Of a stretch of 64,000 nt of DNA, positions 36,883 through 49,759 are shown piece after piece. The DNA comes from Pseudoscleropodium purum (Eukaryota; Streptophyta; Bryopsida; Hypnales; Brachytheciaceae), in assembly GCA_963969395.1 (NCBI GenBank), contig OZ017795.1, positions 7,440,001-7,504,000 of the forward strand. Reading direction: 5' to 3'. The position numbers and the translations under genes are program-made. A model generated the notes under the pieces. The model saw only the letters and a program-made list of their open reading frames with translations, was not told the origin of the DNA and made no database searches. Numbering within the stretch: position 1 is the first letter of the stretch; each line of letters starts with the position of its first letter.

Positions 36883-38090
36883 ATTTAACCCTAAAGTCCC
36901 AAAGCTACTAGTTTGTCAAAAACCACTCAAAACTGCCATTTTTTTTGTGTTCATCCAAGAAACCAAAAAAAGAAAAATTCTAAAATCTAACCATAGGATC
37001 TTATACTTCATTTCTCTTAGCTTACTTGGTAAAAATTTCATGAAGTTTGATTGTATAGATTGGAAGATATTAGCATTCAAAGTTGAAAAAGAAAGTTTTT
37101 TTGAACACTAGCCTACAATTTCAAATGACTTTGACCGCCATTTGTGGAATTTTTTTTGCACTACAAAATTTGAATTTCAAAATTTTTATGTTGAAGAATT
37201 GAGTTAAAATTCTAGAAAAAATTTCAAAAAAACAACACTTGATTTTCATTCTTTAAAAAATTGTTTAGTAGAAATAGGTCCGAGATTGAAACAAAAACTA
37301 AATCGTTAATAGCTCTAAGATGGAATTGAAACACAATAATCCCAATCATGAGAGGATTTCTAGATCCTCAGGAAGGCTATGAGTTCCCAAACTACGAGAA
37401 CAGCCTTGCAGAGGACCGTGGTAGCTTGCTAATGTAGCACAACAACTACCACGTCCAAATAATTTCTTTTTTTTCTTTTTTTTCTTCATTTCAAGATTTT
37501 TATTATTAAAATTTTTTTTTTGCCAAAAATAGCTATTTTCCAAAAATTATAGGGGGGAAAGTTCACGATGCACTTGCTTAAAATAGCCCTCCCAAGGGCC
37601 CAAAAATCCTCTAATGGGTGAGATTGTTTCAACAAGCTAACATAACATTCTCAAGAAAAAATTGTGAAAAATTGTGAAAATTGCATTTAGAAATGAGTCC
37701 TACAAGTTATTTTTTCAAGAAGATGCTCAAATTGTCCAAAATGTAAGATTGTCCTTAACTTTCTCATTACTAGTCCAAGTAGAACAAATCAAAGCTTCAC
37801 ATGTAGACAAAAATATAACATTTTAGGAAAAAAAGAATTAGAATTTTTTTTTATTATTTTTAATTTTTTTTTGTACTACCTGCCGAGTTTAATTTCAAGC
37901 TTTTTGACATATTACTTTTGCTCTCGGGCACCAATTGAAATAAAAATGATATTCCCACATAGATAATTAGTTTTTCTATCTTATGGGAAAGTTTCAAAAA
38001 AATTCCATAGTAAATCAAGGTCACAAGAACTTGCCCAAAGTCCAATTTGTTCTCTAAGGGGATAGATGGGACTTTAGGGTTTAAGAGAAA
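36883..38090. repeat. Dispersed repeat family R, copy 3, diverged and interrupted
   Basis: Collinear with copies 1 and 2 (CACTCAAAACTGCCAT, ATCTAACCATAGGATCTTA, TTGCACTACAA, GAGTCCTACAAGTTATTTTTTCAAGAAG-type landmarks) but at lower identity, and enlarged by a 262-bp insertion at 37,351-37,612. It lies immediately beyond copy 2 in the same orientation, so copies 2 and 3 form a loose tandem pair. Confidence 0.72.
37351..37612. mobile_element. Nested 262-bp MITE-like insertion inside repeat family R copy 3
   Basis: The insertion is bounded by 9-bp inverted termini AGAGGATTT (37,351-37,359) and AAATCCTCT (37,604-37,612). Flanks are AATCATG on the left and AATGGGTG on the right, an imperfect 7-8 bp duplication; the uninterrupted copy 1 reads CCAATGGTGAGATTG at this place. 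The interior contains a CGTGGTAG/CTACCACG inverted pair and no open frame. An ~8-bp target duplication would be compatible with a hAT-type element. Confidence 0.65.
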
Positions 38091-41000
38091 AAAATTATAT
38101 TGAGGAGTTGCACAAAGGATTTGATGATAGTTCCAAGAATTGTTTGCATATTTTTTCATTTCAAATTTGGTGATGTTGGGACTCCCCTCATATTATTGTA
38201 GATGCTTTAGTCCATTAATACTATCATCTTTGGAGGAGGCCACACCCAAATTAGACTAGCAACACTTCAAGTTCACATATAACAAAGAATCAAAGTTATA
38301 ATACAATGAAAACTTAGTAGAAAAAGAATTTTAGGGCTTTGAAGGAGATCATGGTTTGGTCCCCTTTTTCCTCCATCTTTTTGTGTTCCCTATTTTCACC
38401 ATGTTCCCCAGCCTACTGCTTAGATCCTTCAATTGTCCAGGAGTAAACTTGAAAGACTTTATGTGTTCTCACTTTAATTTTGAATTCGAAGGTATACTTT
38501 CTATTGTTAAAAACACATTTAGAAGACCTTTCCTAAAATATCTTCCACAATAGATTTGAAAAAAAGTACTCTCACAATCTACATTCCAAGTTGATTTGTC
38601 AATCCATCCTTTAAGTTAGGTGGTTTGTTTTATTTGTTTATTTGTTATGGTGAGATTTCCGGAACCATGCATCTTCCAATCGCATTCATAGTACTGTTGG
38701 AAAGCCCTTGGTGAGGAAGGGATGCACATGCTTTGTTTCATAACGGTGTTTCAACTGACGGTGTGAAAGATATTGAGTTCTAAAGTTTTTATGCAATTAA
38801 AAATTAAAAAATTACTATTACTTTTGGTTAGGTTGTGGCAATGGCACAGGGCACACTAACTTAGTCGTGTGTGAATGCAGCAAGCAGACTTGTCAATTTT
38901 TTTTTGACTGTCAAGTAGCTGAGCAAGCCATGTAACAAATGTCATGGAATCCGACCCCCAGGCCCCCTCACATTCTTTCTATTGTACTGGACTGTACTGT
39001 CTCCAAGATACAGATACTGCAACTGGTGGGACTGCGTGCCCTCAGTGTACTTGGCCCAGGTAGGGCCCCAGGTTGTAATAGGTTTATCATACCTTAGGAT
39101 TTTTTGGGGGATGCCTGTACACCATACCTTACCTTACTGCACTCCCATGACAGGCTCTTTCTTACTGTCCAAGTGTTGGGCTCAACTTGAAGACCCAAAC
39201 CGCCATGACAAGTGGAACTTCCTCTGTCGACGACTTCAAAAATCAACTGGCCACCCCTTGCAACTGAAGCCCATGGACGGGAGGCCTGGAGTCGCTCTGC
39301 CCCTGCCTCAAACCGCTCAACTTGTACCCTCTCCGCCATGCCCCTCTCCCACATGATTTGGCCCCTCCAAATGCTATCATATTCGAGTCTAAGACGGAAG
39401 AAAAAATATGCTCCTCTGCAGAAAATATTGTACAGGATTCGAACTTAGATTAGTTATCAAAAAACACATTGATGTCGTATTTTAACTTGGTATTTATGGA
39501 CAACTATCAGTGGCTAGTCCATGCCGGCAACAGAACAACAGTAGCTACTGGTTTCACCACCGTTGGTTCATGAGTTGGGCCCCTGGGGGAATGGCTCCCG
39601 GTTTCTCGATTTGGCAAACTCCATGGTGACCTCTCATCGACTGAATGGGACCCTAATTGATACTATTCGACATCATTGATCATAATAGACGGAAGCCCTA
39701 TTATTGTTTTAGGGCAACAGTGGGTATAACTTAAAACAATTGCATGTGTGGGGGCGACACACAACCTTCACTGTACGAGCCATATTTGGGGAACTCTCTA
39801 CAGTGCACGGGTTTCGCCATCGAGCTAAAATTAGTCCTTGTTGATGACTCAGTAACTTGGGCCTTCACGATACACTCGCTGTCATAAGATTGACACGGAC
39901 ACAGGAAGTCAGTGACACATGTTTTCTGATTGAGCAAAGAGAGGGACAGCTACAGTACTGTAGTTGAGGAAACGTAGTCGGTTCGTGGATCCCTTAGATT
40001 CTATGTCATCACCTTGTGGGTGAAGCTGAACAAACTTCGTGTTTATCCAATTGACAAGGCATGACGGAGATAGGCAGAGCTTATCGTCCTTACGCTTAAG
40101 ATCGATACTGGCTCCGACTAAAGCAGCAAACATGGTGTCGGAAAAGAGTTGTTACCAGACAAGCATTACTGTTTGATAAATGGCGCTTTTGAATTAACCG
40201 TGATGGAGCCACGTTCACTCGCGATAGTCAGTCGCTAGTGATGTACTGTACAACAACAGAAAAACAAACGACGTCCCTGATCTCAAGTATCTAGAACAAA
40301 AATGCTCCGACTGGGCGGCCGTTAAATTCAGATGCAAGTGAAAGCTTACATGAGGGCGTCCCCGTCGTGTGCAATCCAAGAAAAGTAATTGATGAATGGT
40401 TCAAACATTATGGCAACGCGTCTGTCTATCCTTGATGTGTTATTGCTCAAGGATTTCACAACAGCCTTCAATGCTGTGGTTGCATTGAACTATGAAAAGG
40501 ACGCTGCCAATGGGTAGCCCACTCTTTTGAAACAGCAATGGATGGCATATGCCAATAGAAGTAACCTGAATTGCTCTTGCCTACTCCGCCTACTTCGTCC
40601 TCATCGTACATCTTCCTGGCCCTGAATACATCGGAAGGAAGGATCGGTTTCAAGATTTCCATGAATATAAAACATGCAGCTCTTGCATGTTATCCTTCAT
40701 ATTCTGGGTCGCCCCACTGCTCTAGCACTCTTGTTCTTCTACTGATAACACCTCAGCTGAGACGAGCAGACTATTCCAGGGGTAATTGACGGAATTTTCC
40801 GCACCTCCGATACAATGTGCGCAGGGACAGCAACTTAAAAGCACCTGCACCATTTCTGGTAACATGTTCCAAAGAAAACGGAGTAGCAAGTATGGAGAAA
40901 CGGAACCAAATGAATGGCAGGAGTATACGGGCTTCAATTTGATCTCGGGCAAACTCCAGGGCTCCATCGTGCAAAGCTTCACAGGCTGGCTCCCAAAATG

Positions 41001-41211
41001 AAATGCCAAGTCACGTGTTGCTTTAGAACTAGAATTCACTTGCTCAAGCGTTTGTTCACAATGCAACACCCATCGACTCGTGTAAAGATTGTGCAGTCCA
41101 TCTGAAGGTGAATACAAGCTGTGTTCGTCACATTCTCAAATCCATAAATGAAGTGGACTTGATCAGTAGGTGATCAGCTCGGTTTTCAAGAAGGATGGTT
41201 AATCCCTTTGT
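38091..41211. other. Intergenic / 3' flank of the glycosyltransferase gene, unusually balanced composition
   Basis: From about 38,640 to 41,211 composition resembles transcribed DNA rather than the AT-rich intergenes. Open frames include plus 38,982-39,356 (124 codons, Pro-rich end), minus 39,909-40,133, 40,468-40,662 and 40,722-41,117, none with a domain I recognise. The part nearest 41,211 is likely 3' UTR of the minus-strand gene. The remainder could be a lncRNA locus, a decayed gene or an unrecognised lineage-specific gene. Confidence 0.3.
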
Positions 41212-44200
41212 TCAATGAATCGCTTGTTGTTTTAAGCGGCTTCTGATAAGAGCCGCCTTCTCTTTCTGCTTCTGCTTTCTTTCCATCCTTAATCTCCACC
41301 GCTCTTGCCGTTCACGCTCAAAAATGCCTTCCCAGTACACTTCACCTGTTAAAGGCCACAACCACCGCTCTCTGGGAAAGTCGCTGTCATCAGCTGACTG
41401 CGCCAGATCTTCATCCATGCCCTTGAGGGTATCCACGCTGAAGTATTGAACCCACATCTTACCATGCCGTGATTCTAGGACATGCTGCTCTTCCATCATT
41501 CCTGTTTTGGGGTCCACATAAATCATACGCCTGGCGCTGTGATATGCCCAAACGTTGACGAGTCCTTCCAGCAGCCCGCAGTAGCAATGTTGACCCTGCA
41601 GAAAGAACAAAACTCTTCGGTCAACAAAACCCATGATTCGTTCTCTATTAATCCCTAGAGGACCAAGGATTCATAATTTCAAGATGGCGACTTCGATTGA
41701 TCATATTGCGGAACATATAATTCAGATGCGGATAAATTTTAGGTCTGCCAGAATCAGTGAAGAATATTGCGTATGTAGAACTAAAAGTATATAAAGTTTG
41801 ACAAAATAAAATCCCCATAACCTCCTTCGTACTAACCGTCGTCAGCGGAACAGAATGATTTCAGAACCTACGAGCTTCAGTAACAAATCGGATCTCAAAT
41901 GGAACTGTACCTCGCGGCGCAACCCTACAAAACGACACTTTCCTTGGTCATGATGCTCTTCGTAATATTGAGCATCCAGTGCATCCACAAATACCCTGCC
42001 AGCCATAACCAATTGACGACACAATGAGAACGTACATTGTGACATGAACTATAGCGATGAAATTAGGCATAATCACAAGAGAGAGCTTTTCTAGTAGTAA
42101 ATTCCTTTCCAGCATTCAATGGCATAAAGTTACCTTGCAAATAGCACGAACTCCACAAAAGAAGGCGTGGGCATAACCCAGGAATGGAAGGCAGACCAGG
42201 CGCCACCATCAGCAGGCATTGGTGGCAGACTAGCCCGCAGTCCATATATGTGCCTCCAAGACCCAGCATATGCCTCTCTGCAAGATATCAACACGGCTGG
42301 TGAGTATTAATTGTCTTCCTCAACTCTACCTCAGTACTGAGCAGACGCATCATAATCAATAACTAACGGCATGCCCTATATATTGGAGACGATAATATCT
42401 CGTATGCAAAAGACGTCGAAGTCTACCTCAAGTCCAGATGTTCAAGTATAGAGAACGCCAACATCTTCTGCCTGTGCAGATAATATTTATAGAACAATAC
42501 AAAGTATTAAAAGAACAAAAGAGGGCAACCCTGGTTCAATTAAGGGAACCATGCCTGCATTTCCCGGAAGTGATGGAGTCGCAGTAGGCCCAGAACTCAG
42601 AGGAATCCCGATGTGATGTACCAACACGGCCGTCGGACCGAGCCCAGAAATAGAGAGCATCACCATCCCTTCCTTTGGTCACAGCTTCGGTCAAGGCAGC
42701 TTCGGCCACGGTTGTCAATGCAACCTGGATTCAAATATGTAAAACCTTCACCGTCAAAGTTCGTCCCCATGAGCGGTGTGCTCCCAAATGAAATCAAAAC
42801 ATAATTAAGATTACACTAAAATGAAATCAGCTTACATCTTTACTTGAAGTACGCCATGGCTGAAAGCCAATCCATGGATTTTTGTGGATCAGGTCAATGC
42901 GATTTGCAATGGCGAAGAAAGCACCATATTCACACAATACATGACGATAATACGTATCGTTCAGGAGGCCGGGCAGTCGCACTTCAGCATCCACATCATC
43001 GTCTCCCGGACGCCTATCCAATGTGGACTGCCAGAAGCATCATATTTAGAAAATAAAAATACTCTTAACACTCGTAATTCAAGGAGTATGTTGGGGTCAC
43101 TCACTGGTTCACTCCGGTACTTTTGAGATTACTAATTATTAATCCAAAAGACAAATCGTTAATTTTTGTGTCCACTGTTCGCCTCATTGTTTCATACACT
43201 AGGAAAGAATGCCCATTATTACCTACAAAGATTGACGAGCTATGTCAAAACTATGAGAATCTCCCAAGAGGTATTCTAAGAAGTCAGCTGTGTTAAATCC
43301 TTCTAATAATGTCATTGTAACACCACTTCGGGAAGTTTCTAATGTAAATTCTGCCAGTTACAAGCGGCGAAGTTTACTAGAATACCTCTAAGAGGTGTGT
43401 TTCTACAGATGAAGCCAATCTCTAAATATACAGGTTCTTTACCTGAAAAGAACTGGATACTTCGCTAAATTCACGCAAGCAACCAAGCCCCGGGTTTATT
43501 TCAGGTCTTCTATGTAGAATTAGTCAAATTAGAGAGATGAATGGAGCACTCAATGCGATCAACTAGCTAATGTAATAAGCATGATACACACATTTGTCCA
43601 TGTCAAAATTACTGTAAAGAGATATCTGCATAATCACGGAGCCCTCAGATGTTGGTTAATTAGGAAAGCAAGAGATTCGGCAGAGCCGCTTACAAGGCTC
43701 AGGCCTCGATAGAGAGTATAATTCTCCGCGTGAAGGAACGGCCATGCTCCTCGACCGTGATATGGTTCATATATGCACAAGGATTGCGCACCACGCTGAA
43801 TTTGAGCATCCGACCGCTCTTTCAATTCATCCTTGCGGACCTCCGTCTTTCTAATCATCTTTGCGATATCTTCCAATGGAGTCTGCACTTGCTCTTTTCT
43901 CCAGTCCAGCTGCAAAAAGACCAGGAACAGAGCAAGTAAGAAGAATAGTACATTGAATGGCTTGAATGGCAACGTACTATGCGCTCAACAACACGAGGTT
44001 AAAGCAACCTCAACAAAAAGTTGCTAAACTTCAAATCCTTTATGTCTCTTGTACTTTTCCAATTCAAAGACTGTGACGAACATAGGTCACAGTCTTTGGA
44101 TCTAGAGCAATTTCACTTCAAATTTATGTTCCTTAGAAATTGAAATAGATGTACCTCTTCCCGCTCGGTTAGTTCTGCTACTACATCCTCCTCAGCCGCT

Positions 44201-47200
44201 TTAGCCTCATGTAAATCGAATGTACTCGGAAGCTGCAAGTCTGCACGGTAAGTATAAGGTCCAACTATCTCGGTATAATTCAGACGGTCACCAATCTCAG
44301 AAGAATTCTGAGCTTCAGCACTCCGTAGTATCCACTCGTCCTCCAACACCTTGACGATACCAGAACCCATATCATCTTCCTCAACCTTTCGCTCCGCCAT
44401 CCGAGACTGAAATGGAGAATTTACCGGGAACAGCACATCCCAGCGCCATCCCCATTCCAACCTCTTCACAGCTTCATCTAAGGGCCGCGGTAGAGCGGTT
44501 TCTGAAGGAAACTCTAAAATGCTCTCCAAAAGCTCGCCGAAACTGAAGCTCACATTTGCAGCAAACATATTCCGAGCCTTAGATTGCGCACTCAATGCAA
44601 TAGCACCCTTCGATTCGTTATTTAGTACACGAACGATGGCCTCACTCAGTTTCACGTCATCTCCCACTGGAAAAAGCATGCCGTTTTCTCCATCCACAAC
44701 CTGTGCCACATGTTCACACTCATTCAGTGACAGCTCGGGTGTCATGTCCAAACTAACTTCTGAAGCACTCAAATGATACGTACTATTCGGCATTCTTACT
44801 ATTAAATCCTGTTCTGTGCTGCACAAATTACACATCAATGCATCAAGCCGATGAAGCATATCCAATGCCACTCACAATTGAAATACGGAGTATCCTTTAA
44901 GTCCATCCCACATTGGGTTTTTACTCTGAACTCCTAGGGGTGTTTGATTATTCAATGGAGTACATCCTACCTTCTAGACTCCCTAAAACTCGTATTTTTG
45001 ATCAATTCTTAAGTACAATAAGAATTACAAGGGTTGAAAGTTGATAATGAGGTCATCCAAACTAGATTGATGGCAATATTACAAATTCATATCTAGATTC
45101 ACTTTGGACCACTCCAAAGTTACTAGGCTTTCCCAATCGATTTTATGACTCAAAAGAGATCAAACACATTCAACTGAATATAAGATGTAACACTAATCAA
45201 ATGAGTCAACAAATGTAATTTGAGTTTCATCCTCAACTTGACTCAATCTTTAATATGTCAACAAATGTAATTCCACCACCACCACAACCATCCAATCTTA
45301 CTTGCTCTCGAAAAGCACTCCGATTTGGTGCGATCACAGGTCGCTGCAAGCTCATTGCTCGACTCAGAATCGGTGGAAACGCCTGATCGTCACGGAACGA
45401 GCCATACACAACAACATCCGCCATCCACAGCATGCCCGTCACATCCTCCCCAGCACCTACATAACGTACTGTACCGTTCTCCAACCCCAGATGCTCTGCC
45501 ATAACCTGTAGACACAATACAACCGCCACATCGTCGCCTAAAATCAAAACCTCTTAAAGATGGCTTCAAATACATGCAGTCTTCGTACAGAGGATTCCTC
45601 ACCACAGTAGACCGTCCAGTCCAGGAATGCTAATCAGACAAAAAATTCCACAAGGGAGTACTATACATTCCAAACTAAACTGCGTGTCAATATCTAGGCT
45701 TCTGCTGGAGATTTTAAGAAAGAGGATACTTAAACCGTCAGGAGAATTTATCACGTCTCGTATACCGACCCACTTACCAACAGTAATTCATCATCTCATA
45801 AACTTGGTTGGTCTAATTAGCAAGCGAAGCAAGCATGACTTCGCTAAATCTCAAAGGCCACTGATCTTTGAGTGGAAATGGGAATTTCTACTGTCACGTT
45901 TAGTAGTCTACAACCTCCTACATCGAAATTGCAGAAGAAATTGTTACGCAGTGATAAAATTTTGATCGCAACAGATTTTCTCTTGTACCCAAAGATCTCG
46001 GCACAGCTCTACACTCAATGTAACGGAAATAATATCCTCTCCCTTACGTCGATGCATTGACGCCAAACAGAGAGACACCATCTGTTACCTGCAAGGCAGC
46101 ACCGTAGCTGCTCGAGTGATTTCTATGACCGACGATCCAAAGCCGGATACGCCGACCACCTTTCGGCAATGCATCACCCACTGTTGATACAGCTCTTGCC
46201 AATGCACGCATCACTAAAGCATGTTCTCTCCACCATCCATGATAGAGGAAAGGGCTCCCGGCAACAGCAACCACGAACTCATCAGGTCGCACAGCGTACT
46301 TAGCACGTAGGCGTGCTTGGGAATGAGTCAGCTTGTACTCTTCGGCTGTCCAAACTTCGACAGGCGATCCTGGAATGACGAAAAAATTTCCAGTGTCCAG
46401 CATGGTGTAAATCAGCTGGAAGCACACATGAAATCGTGAGCACAATAAGTCGTTTCCCGATCGCAACTAAATACTAGGAGCTACTCTGTCACAAGCTAAC
46501 TTCAGAAAGTGCATCATGTTCGTTCTGTAATTGAACTTTATAAGTAATTCCATCCTGTAGTAAACTAGATTCTCATGGATGGTATTTTACGAGCATTCGA
46601 AGCAATATTAGATTCTCCGAAATATATTGAAGAGCTCACCGGAAGTGCATAATCTGGAAAAACCACGACGTCAGCTCGCTGGAAACTTAGTCTCCAGTTA
46701 AAAATTAGTTCCGTCGAATTAGCTGCTGATTTGTAATCTCCAAGGCGTCGTCCTAAGGCATCATCAATAATTACCCACAGAACTGGCACTTTCGTGAATG
46801 GCTCCTGTGAAAGACTGTCCAAGGAACATTCGATTAGTAAAAGCTTCCAAAACTCAGTCTTACGTTTGTTGGAAAGCACTAAGGGAAATCATGGAAAAAG
46901 AAACGGCATCCATTCCTAAGTTCAATAAAGACGACCTTAAATGCAAAAATCCTGTTCTAACCTGTCCAGAACAGATTTCGCATTCAGTGAAAACGCAAAA
47001 ACACCTTCATAGCTGCACATCATCAAAGCCACTCGTGTATTAGGCTCAAGACTGCATAAAATAATATCTGTCCGCCACATTGGCACAAATAGTCCGCAAT
47101 GTCATCACAAACACAAGTATTGCCAGTCAAAGAAATGCAACCACCTTCAACTCCCAATCACAATATATGAACAGTTCCACCAGATGGAATCCAGTACTCA

Positions 47201-49759
47201 CTTTAACCAGTCAACGGTTGTTACATTCTCGAAGATGACTTTTAAAACGCTCACAGGAATCCCCATTGCTTCCCAAGTGGATCGAAGCTCCCCATCTTTA
47301 AGAGTATATACCTACAGAAATTATGAATACTCGATGTAACGCGTACAGAAGGAGTGCGCTATAATTGCCAATTCACATGCCATCGTCTAAATGTTGTGTC
47401 CAAGAATGCAATCCTCCAGAGCAGTCAAATCAACAGCAAGAATAACATCAAACCTTTAAGGCACCGATGTCCATATCTAGGACGATGGACAGAGAGCTTC
47501 TGCGCAATGTTTCGTCCAACTAACGTCTCATTCATCCAAAGTTATACTTAATCTTTAAACGATAATCTTCCTTTATGATTAATTTGATGAAATTCAAGCA
47601 AATGAGATATTGGCACAAAGTCTAATGCAAAATGTGCAAAAAATCAGAAAAGGATTGAGGCATTAAAAGGTTAAACACTACAATAAAGTAGAACTTGAAC
47701 ACAAAGCAGTTCCGTGCATTTGTGTGAAAAACTAAAACACTTGCACATTATAGAAAAAATGGAGGAAAGGCGATGAAATGGAAGTCAAGTGACTACTATA
47801 TTATAGACATAGCAAGACAGATTTACCAGTCCCTTTTCCATGTGGGCATGCTTCGGGCATCCTATGTGCACACGAAATATAACATGACGATGAAGAAGCA
47901 TGTGTTCCTTTTCTAGGCATTATTACTTCGAAGTCCATGAAATGAAAGATCAGGAATTTACTAGACATTCCATATAAACTGGACCGGCAACATTGATGCT
48001 ACCTGCCTCGGCTGTAGTTTGGTAACACACTCTGAAACAAAATGATATTGGCATCAGAAAATAATAAATATTAAAAAACAAATAAAAATTACCTCAAGAT
48101 TGTAGCCTAGCTCCTGTAATCCCGTTGCAATTGTTACCGTGTACAGAGACAGCGGGCTCAGCAACAGATTTGGGCAAACCTGAAAAAAAACAATGTTTCA
48201 AAAAAAATTTGAAACAGAAGTTTCAAGTTTCAGAAACTCCCATTCATCAAAGTCTTCAGCCCTGATCACGGTACGGAATGAATACGAGGAGAATGGAGGA
48301 CACCATTGCTGCAGAACGTCTTCAATAAATTGAAACTTCATTCACATTCAATGAAGACAAATTTAACCCCCTAAGGTCAAAGGATTCCGGGTTTGAAAAG
48401 GGCCAATTCAACGGATCATATTTTGAAGAATATAATTCACATGAGGCTATATTTTACGTCACCAGAATCAGTGAAGAACAATACACATGTTGTTCAAAAA
48501 ATAAACCAAATTGAAACAAAAAAGTCCACAAAAGACCTACTCAGACTGGTTCAACAAAACAAGAGGCTAAAATTGGACATCACGGTTAAGGCAGCACGGT
48601 AACGACTAGAACTAGAATTTAGTCATTTAACGGCTTGGTGCTAGATGAACTCAAATACTCTCCGCGAACAGAGACACCGGGTTCAGCGACAGATTTGAGC
48701 AAACCTGGAAGAGCAAAGTTCCATAAAAAAATTGAAACAAAAGTTTCCAGTTTCAGCGACTCACCCTCGTGAAAGTCTTCAGTCCTGATCAAGGGAAAAA
48801 ACGAATCCCAGGAGAATGGAGGACACCATTGCTGAATAAATTAGAAGGACTAGGACTAGGGTTTAGTTATTTCAGGGTTTAGTGCTCGATGTACTCAAGT
48901 TCCCTCCAGGAATGCAGGTTACGCAACATTTCAAATTTCAAATCCTGGATCAGTCACACGCACGATCACCATCCTCGACCAGAAGAAGAATGCAGGGATG
49001 CACACCAAAGCGAGTCTTGGAGACCGTCCCGAAGCTCTGTTCTCCTTTGGAAATCTTCATCCTTTAGGAATTAAGGCAGCACGGTAACGACTAGTACTAG
49101 GGCTCAGTCATTTTAGGGTTAAGTGCTCGATGTCCTCCAATCCTCTCCATGAATGCAGGTCACGCAACATTCAAAATTCAAATCCTGGATCAGAATCACC
49201 ATTCTCGACCAGAACCAAAATGAAGGGATGCATATCTTACCAAAGCAAGTCTTGGACGTCGCCCCGGAGCTCTGTTCTCTTTCCTTCGCTCCTCCAAATT
49301 TGCTTTCGCTCGCGACAGCAACAACCGCTCCACCAGCACGCGAGGCACGAACCGCACGCCATCCCCTGGCGCCACCGACGCGAGCTTCTCCCCACCACTC
49401 GCTCGAGGGAAGAAGATCCCCAGGGCGGATTCGCCCCCTCGCAAGTCCGTCTCCCGCAGGCGCAGGAACACGAGTCCGTTCCCGATCGTCTCCGTGAGAA
49501 AGAAGATACCCAAGACCACAATGACGATCCGGGACAAATGTCTGCTCGCCTTCGCATACTTCGTGGCGCCATTCGTACTTCCAGGCGGAACCCTCCCGTA
49601 GCCCCGGCTCTTCACGCCACTCCCACCGTGCAGGTGCGTTGAAGCAGTCTCCGTGCCCATTTGTTGTTGCTGCTGCTGCGCTGGGCGCTTGTGCGAGGAC
49701 GGGCGGGGCTGGTTCTCAGTCCACGCATTATTCACAGCAGAAGGAAAGTCCTCCGCCAT
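41212..49759 (-). CDS. Large plant GT-B (GT4-like) glycosyltransferase-family membrane protein (~1,069 aa, 14 exons)
   Basis: Exons 5' to 3': 49759-49241, 48179-48093, 47311-47202, 47012-46962, 46814-46640, 46415-46089, 45505-45302, 44700-44155, 43909-43694, 43027-42836, 42724-42555, 42277-42134, 41995-41911, 41595-41212; total 3,210 nt. An N-terminal cytosolic tail with a hexaglutamine run (28-33) precedes one signal-anchor helix (about 77-99). A Rossmann-like glycosyltransferase half follows, with FFVIPGSPVEV, VAVAGSPFLYHGWW, and the nucleotide-sugar region VYGSFRDDQAFPPILSRAM (exon 7), then VVDGENGMLFP. The C-terminal half carries CIYEPYHGRGAWPFLH, NPWIGFQPWR, ALYFWAR, LDAQYYEEHH and VNVWAYHSARRMIYVDP, the signature of the plant family annotated as UDP-glycosyltransferase superfamily. 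A Lys/Arg-rich tail ends the protein. Likely Golgi type II topology (inference); acceptor and sugar unknown. Exon 11/12 junction is ambiguous (GC-AG or GT-AG). Confidence 0.92.
41656..41775. repeat. Intronic dispersed repeat, copy A
   Basis: Lies in the last intron of the glycosyltransferase gene. It aligns with 48,370-48,495 in the first intron of the same gene: AAGGATTC, GATCATATT, ATATAATTCA, and CCAGAATCAGTGAAGAA are shared in order and spacing at roughly three-quarters identity. Noncoding. Confidence 0.65.
48370..48495. repeat. Intronic dispersed repeat, copy B
   Basis: Partner of the copy at 41,656-41,775, in the same orientation, inside the first intron of the same gene. The presence of both in introns of one gene and none noticed elsewhere in the window is unexplained. 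Confidence 0.65.
48592..49290. repeat. Tandem partial copies of exon-1 and exon-2 edges within intron 1 of the glycosyltransferase gene
   Basis: Intron 1 contains a truncated copy of the start of exon 2 with its acceptor (48,667-48,704; TTCCAG then GTTTGC) and flanking intron (to 48,838, matching 48,180-48,330). It also has a copy of the end of exon 1 (49,005-49,050) that keeps codons for ENRASGRSPRLAL versus ENRAPGRRPRLAL in the true exon, followed by GTGTGC rather than GTAAGA. The intron segment beginning ACGGTAACGACTAG (or ACTAGGACTAGGG) occurs three times (48,592, 48,840 and 49,080). This fits unequal duplication of an exon2-intron1-exon1-edge unit, followed by decay. Confidence 0.82.

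Noticed and set aside
47040..47110. Extra coding segment before exon 4 of the glycosyltransferase gene (frame giving DIILCSLEPNTR)
   Set aside because: It initially looked like family sequence, but splicing at the later TGTGCAG gives NYEGVFAFSLNAKSVLD joined to SLSQEPF, which matches the family in length and motif; the earlier segment has no usable acceptor in phase.
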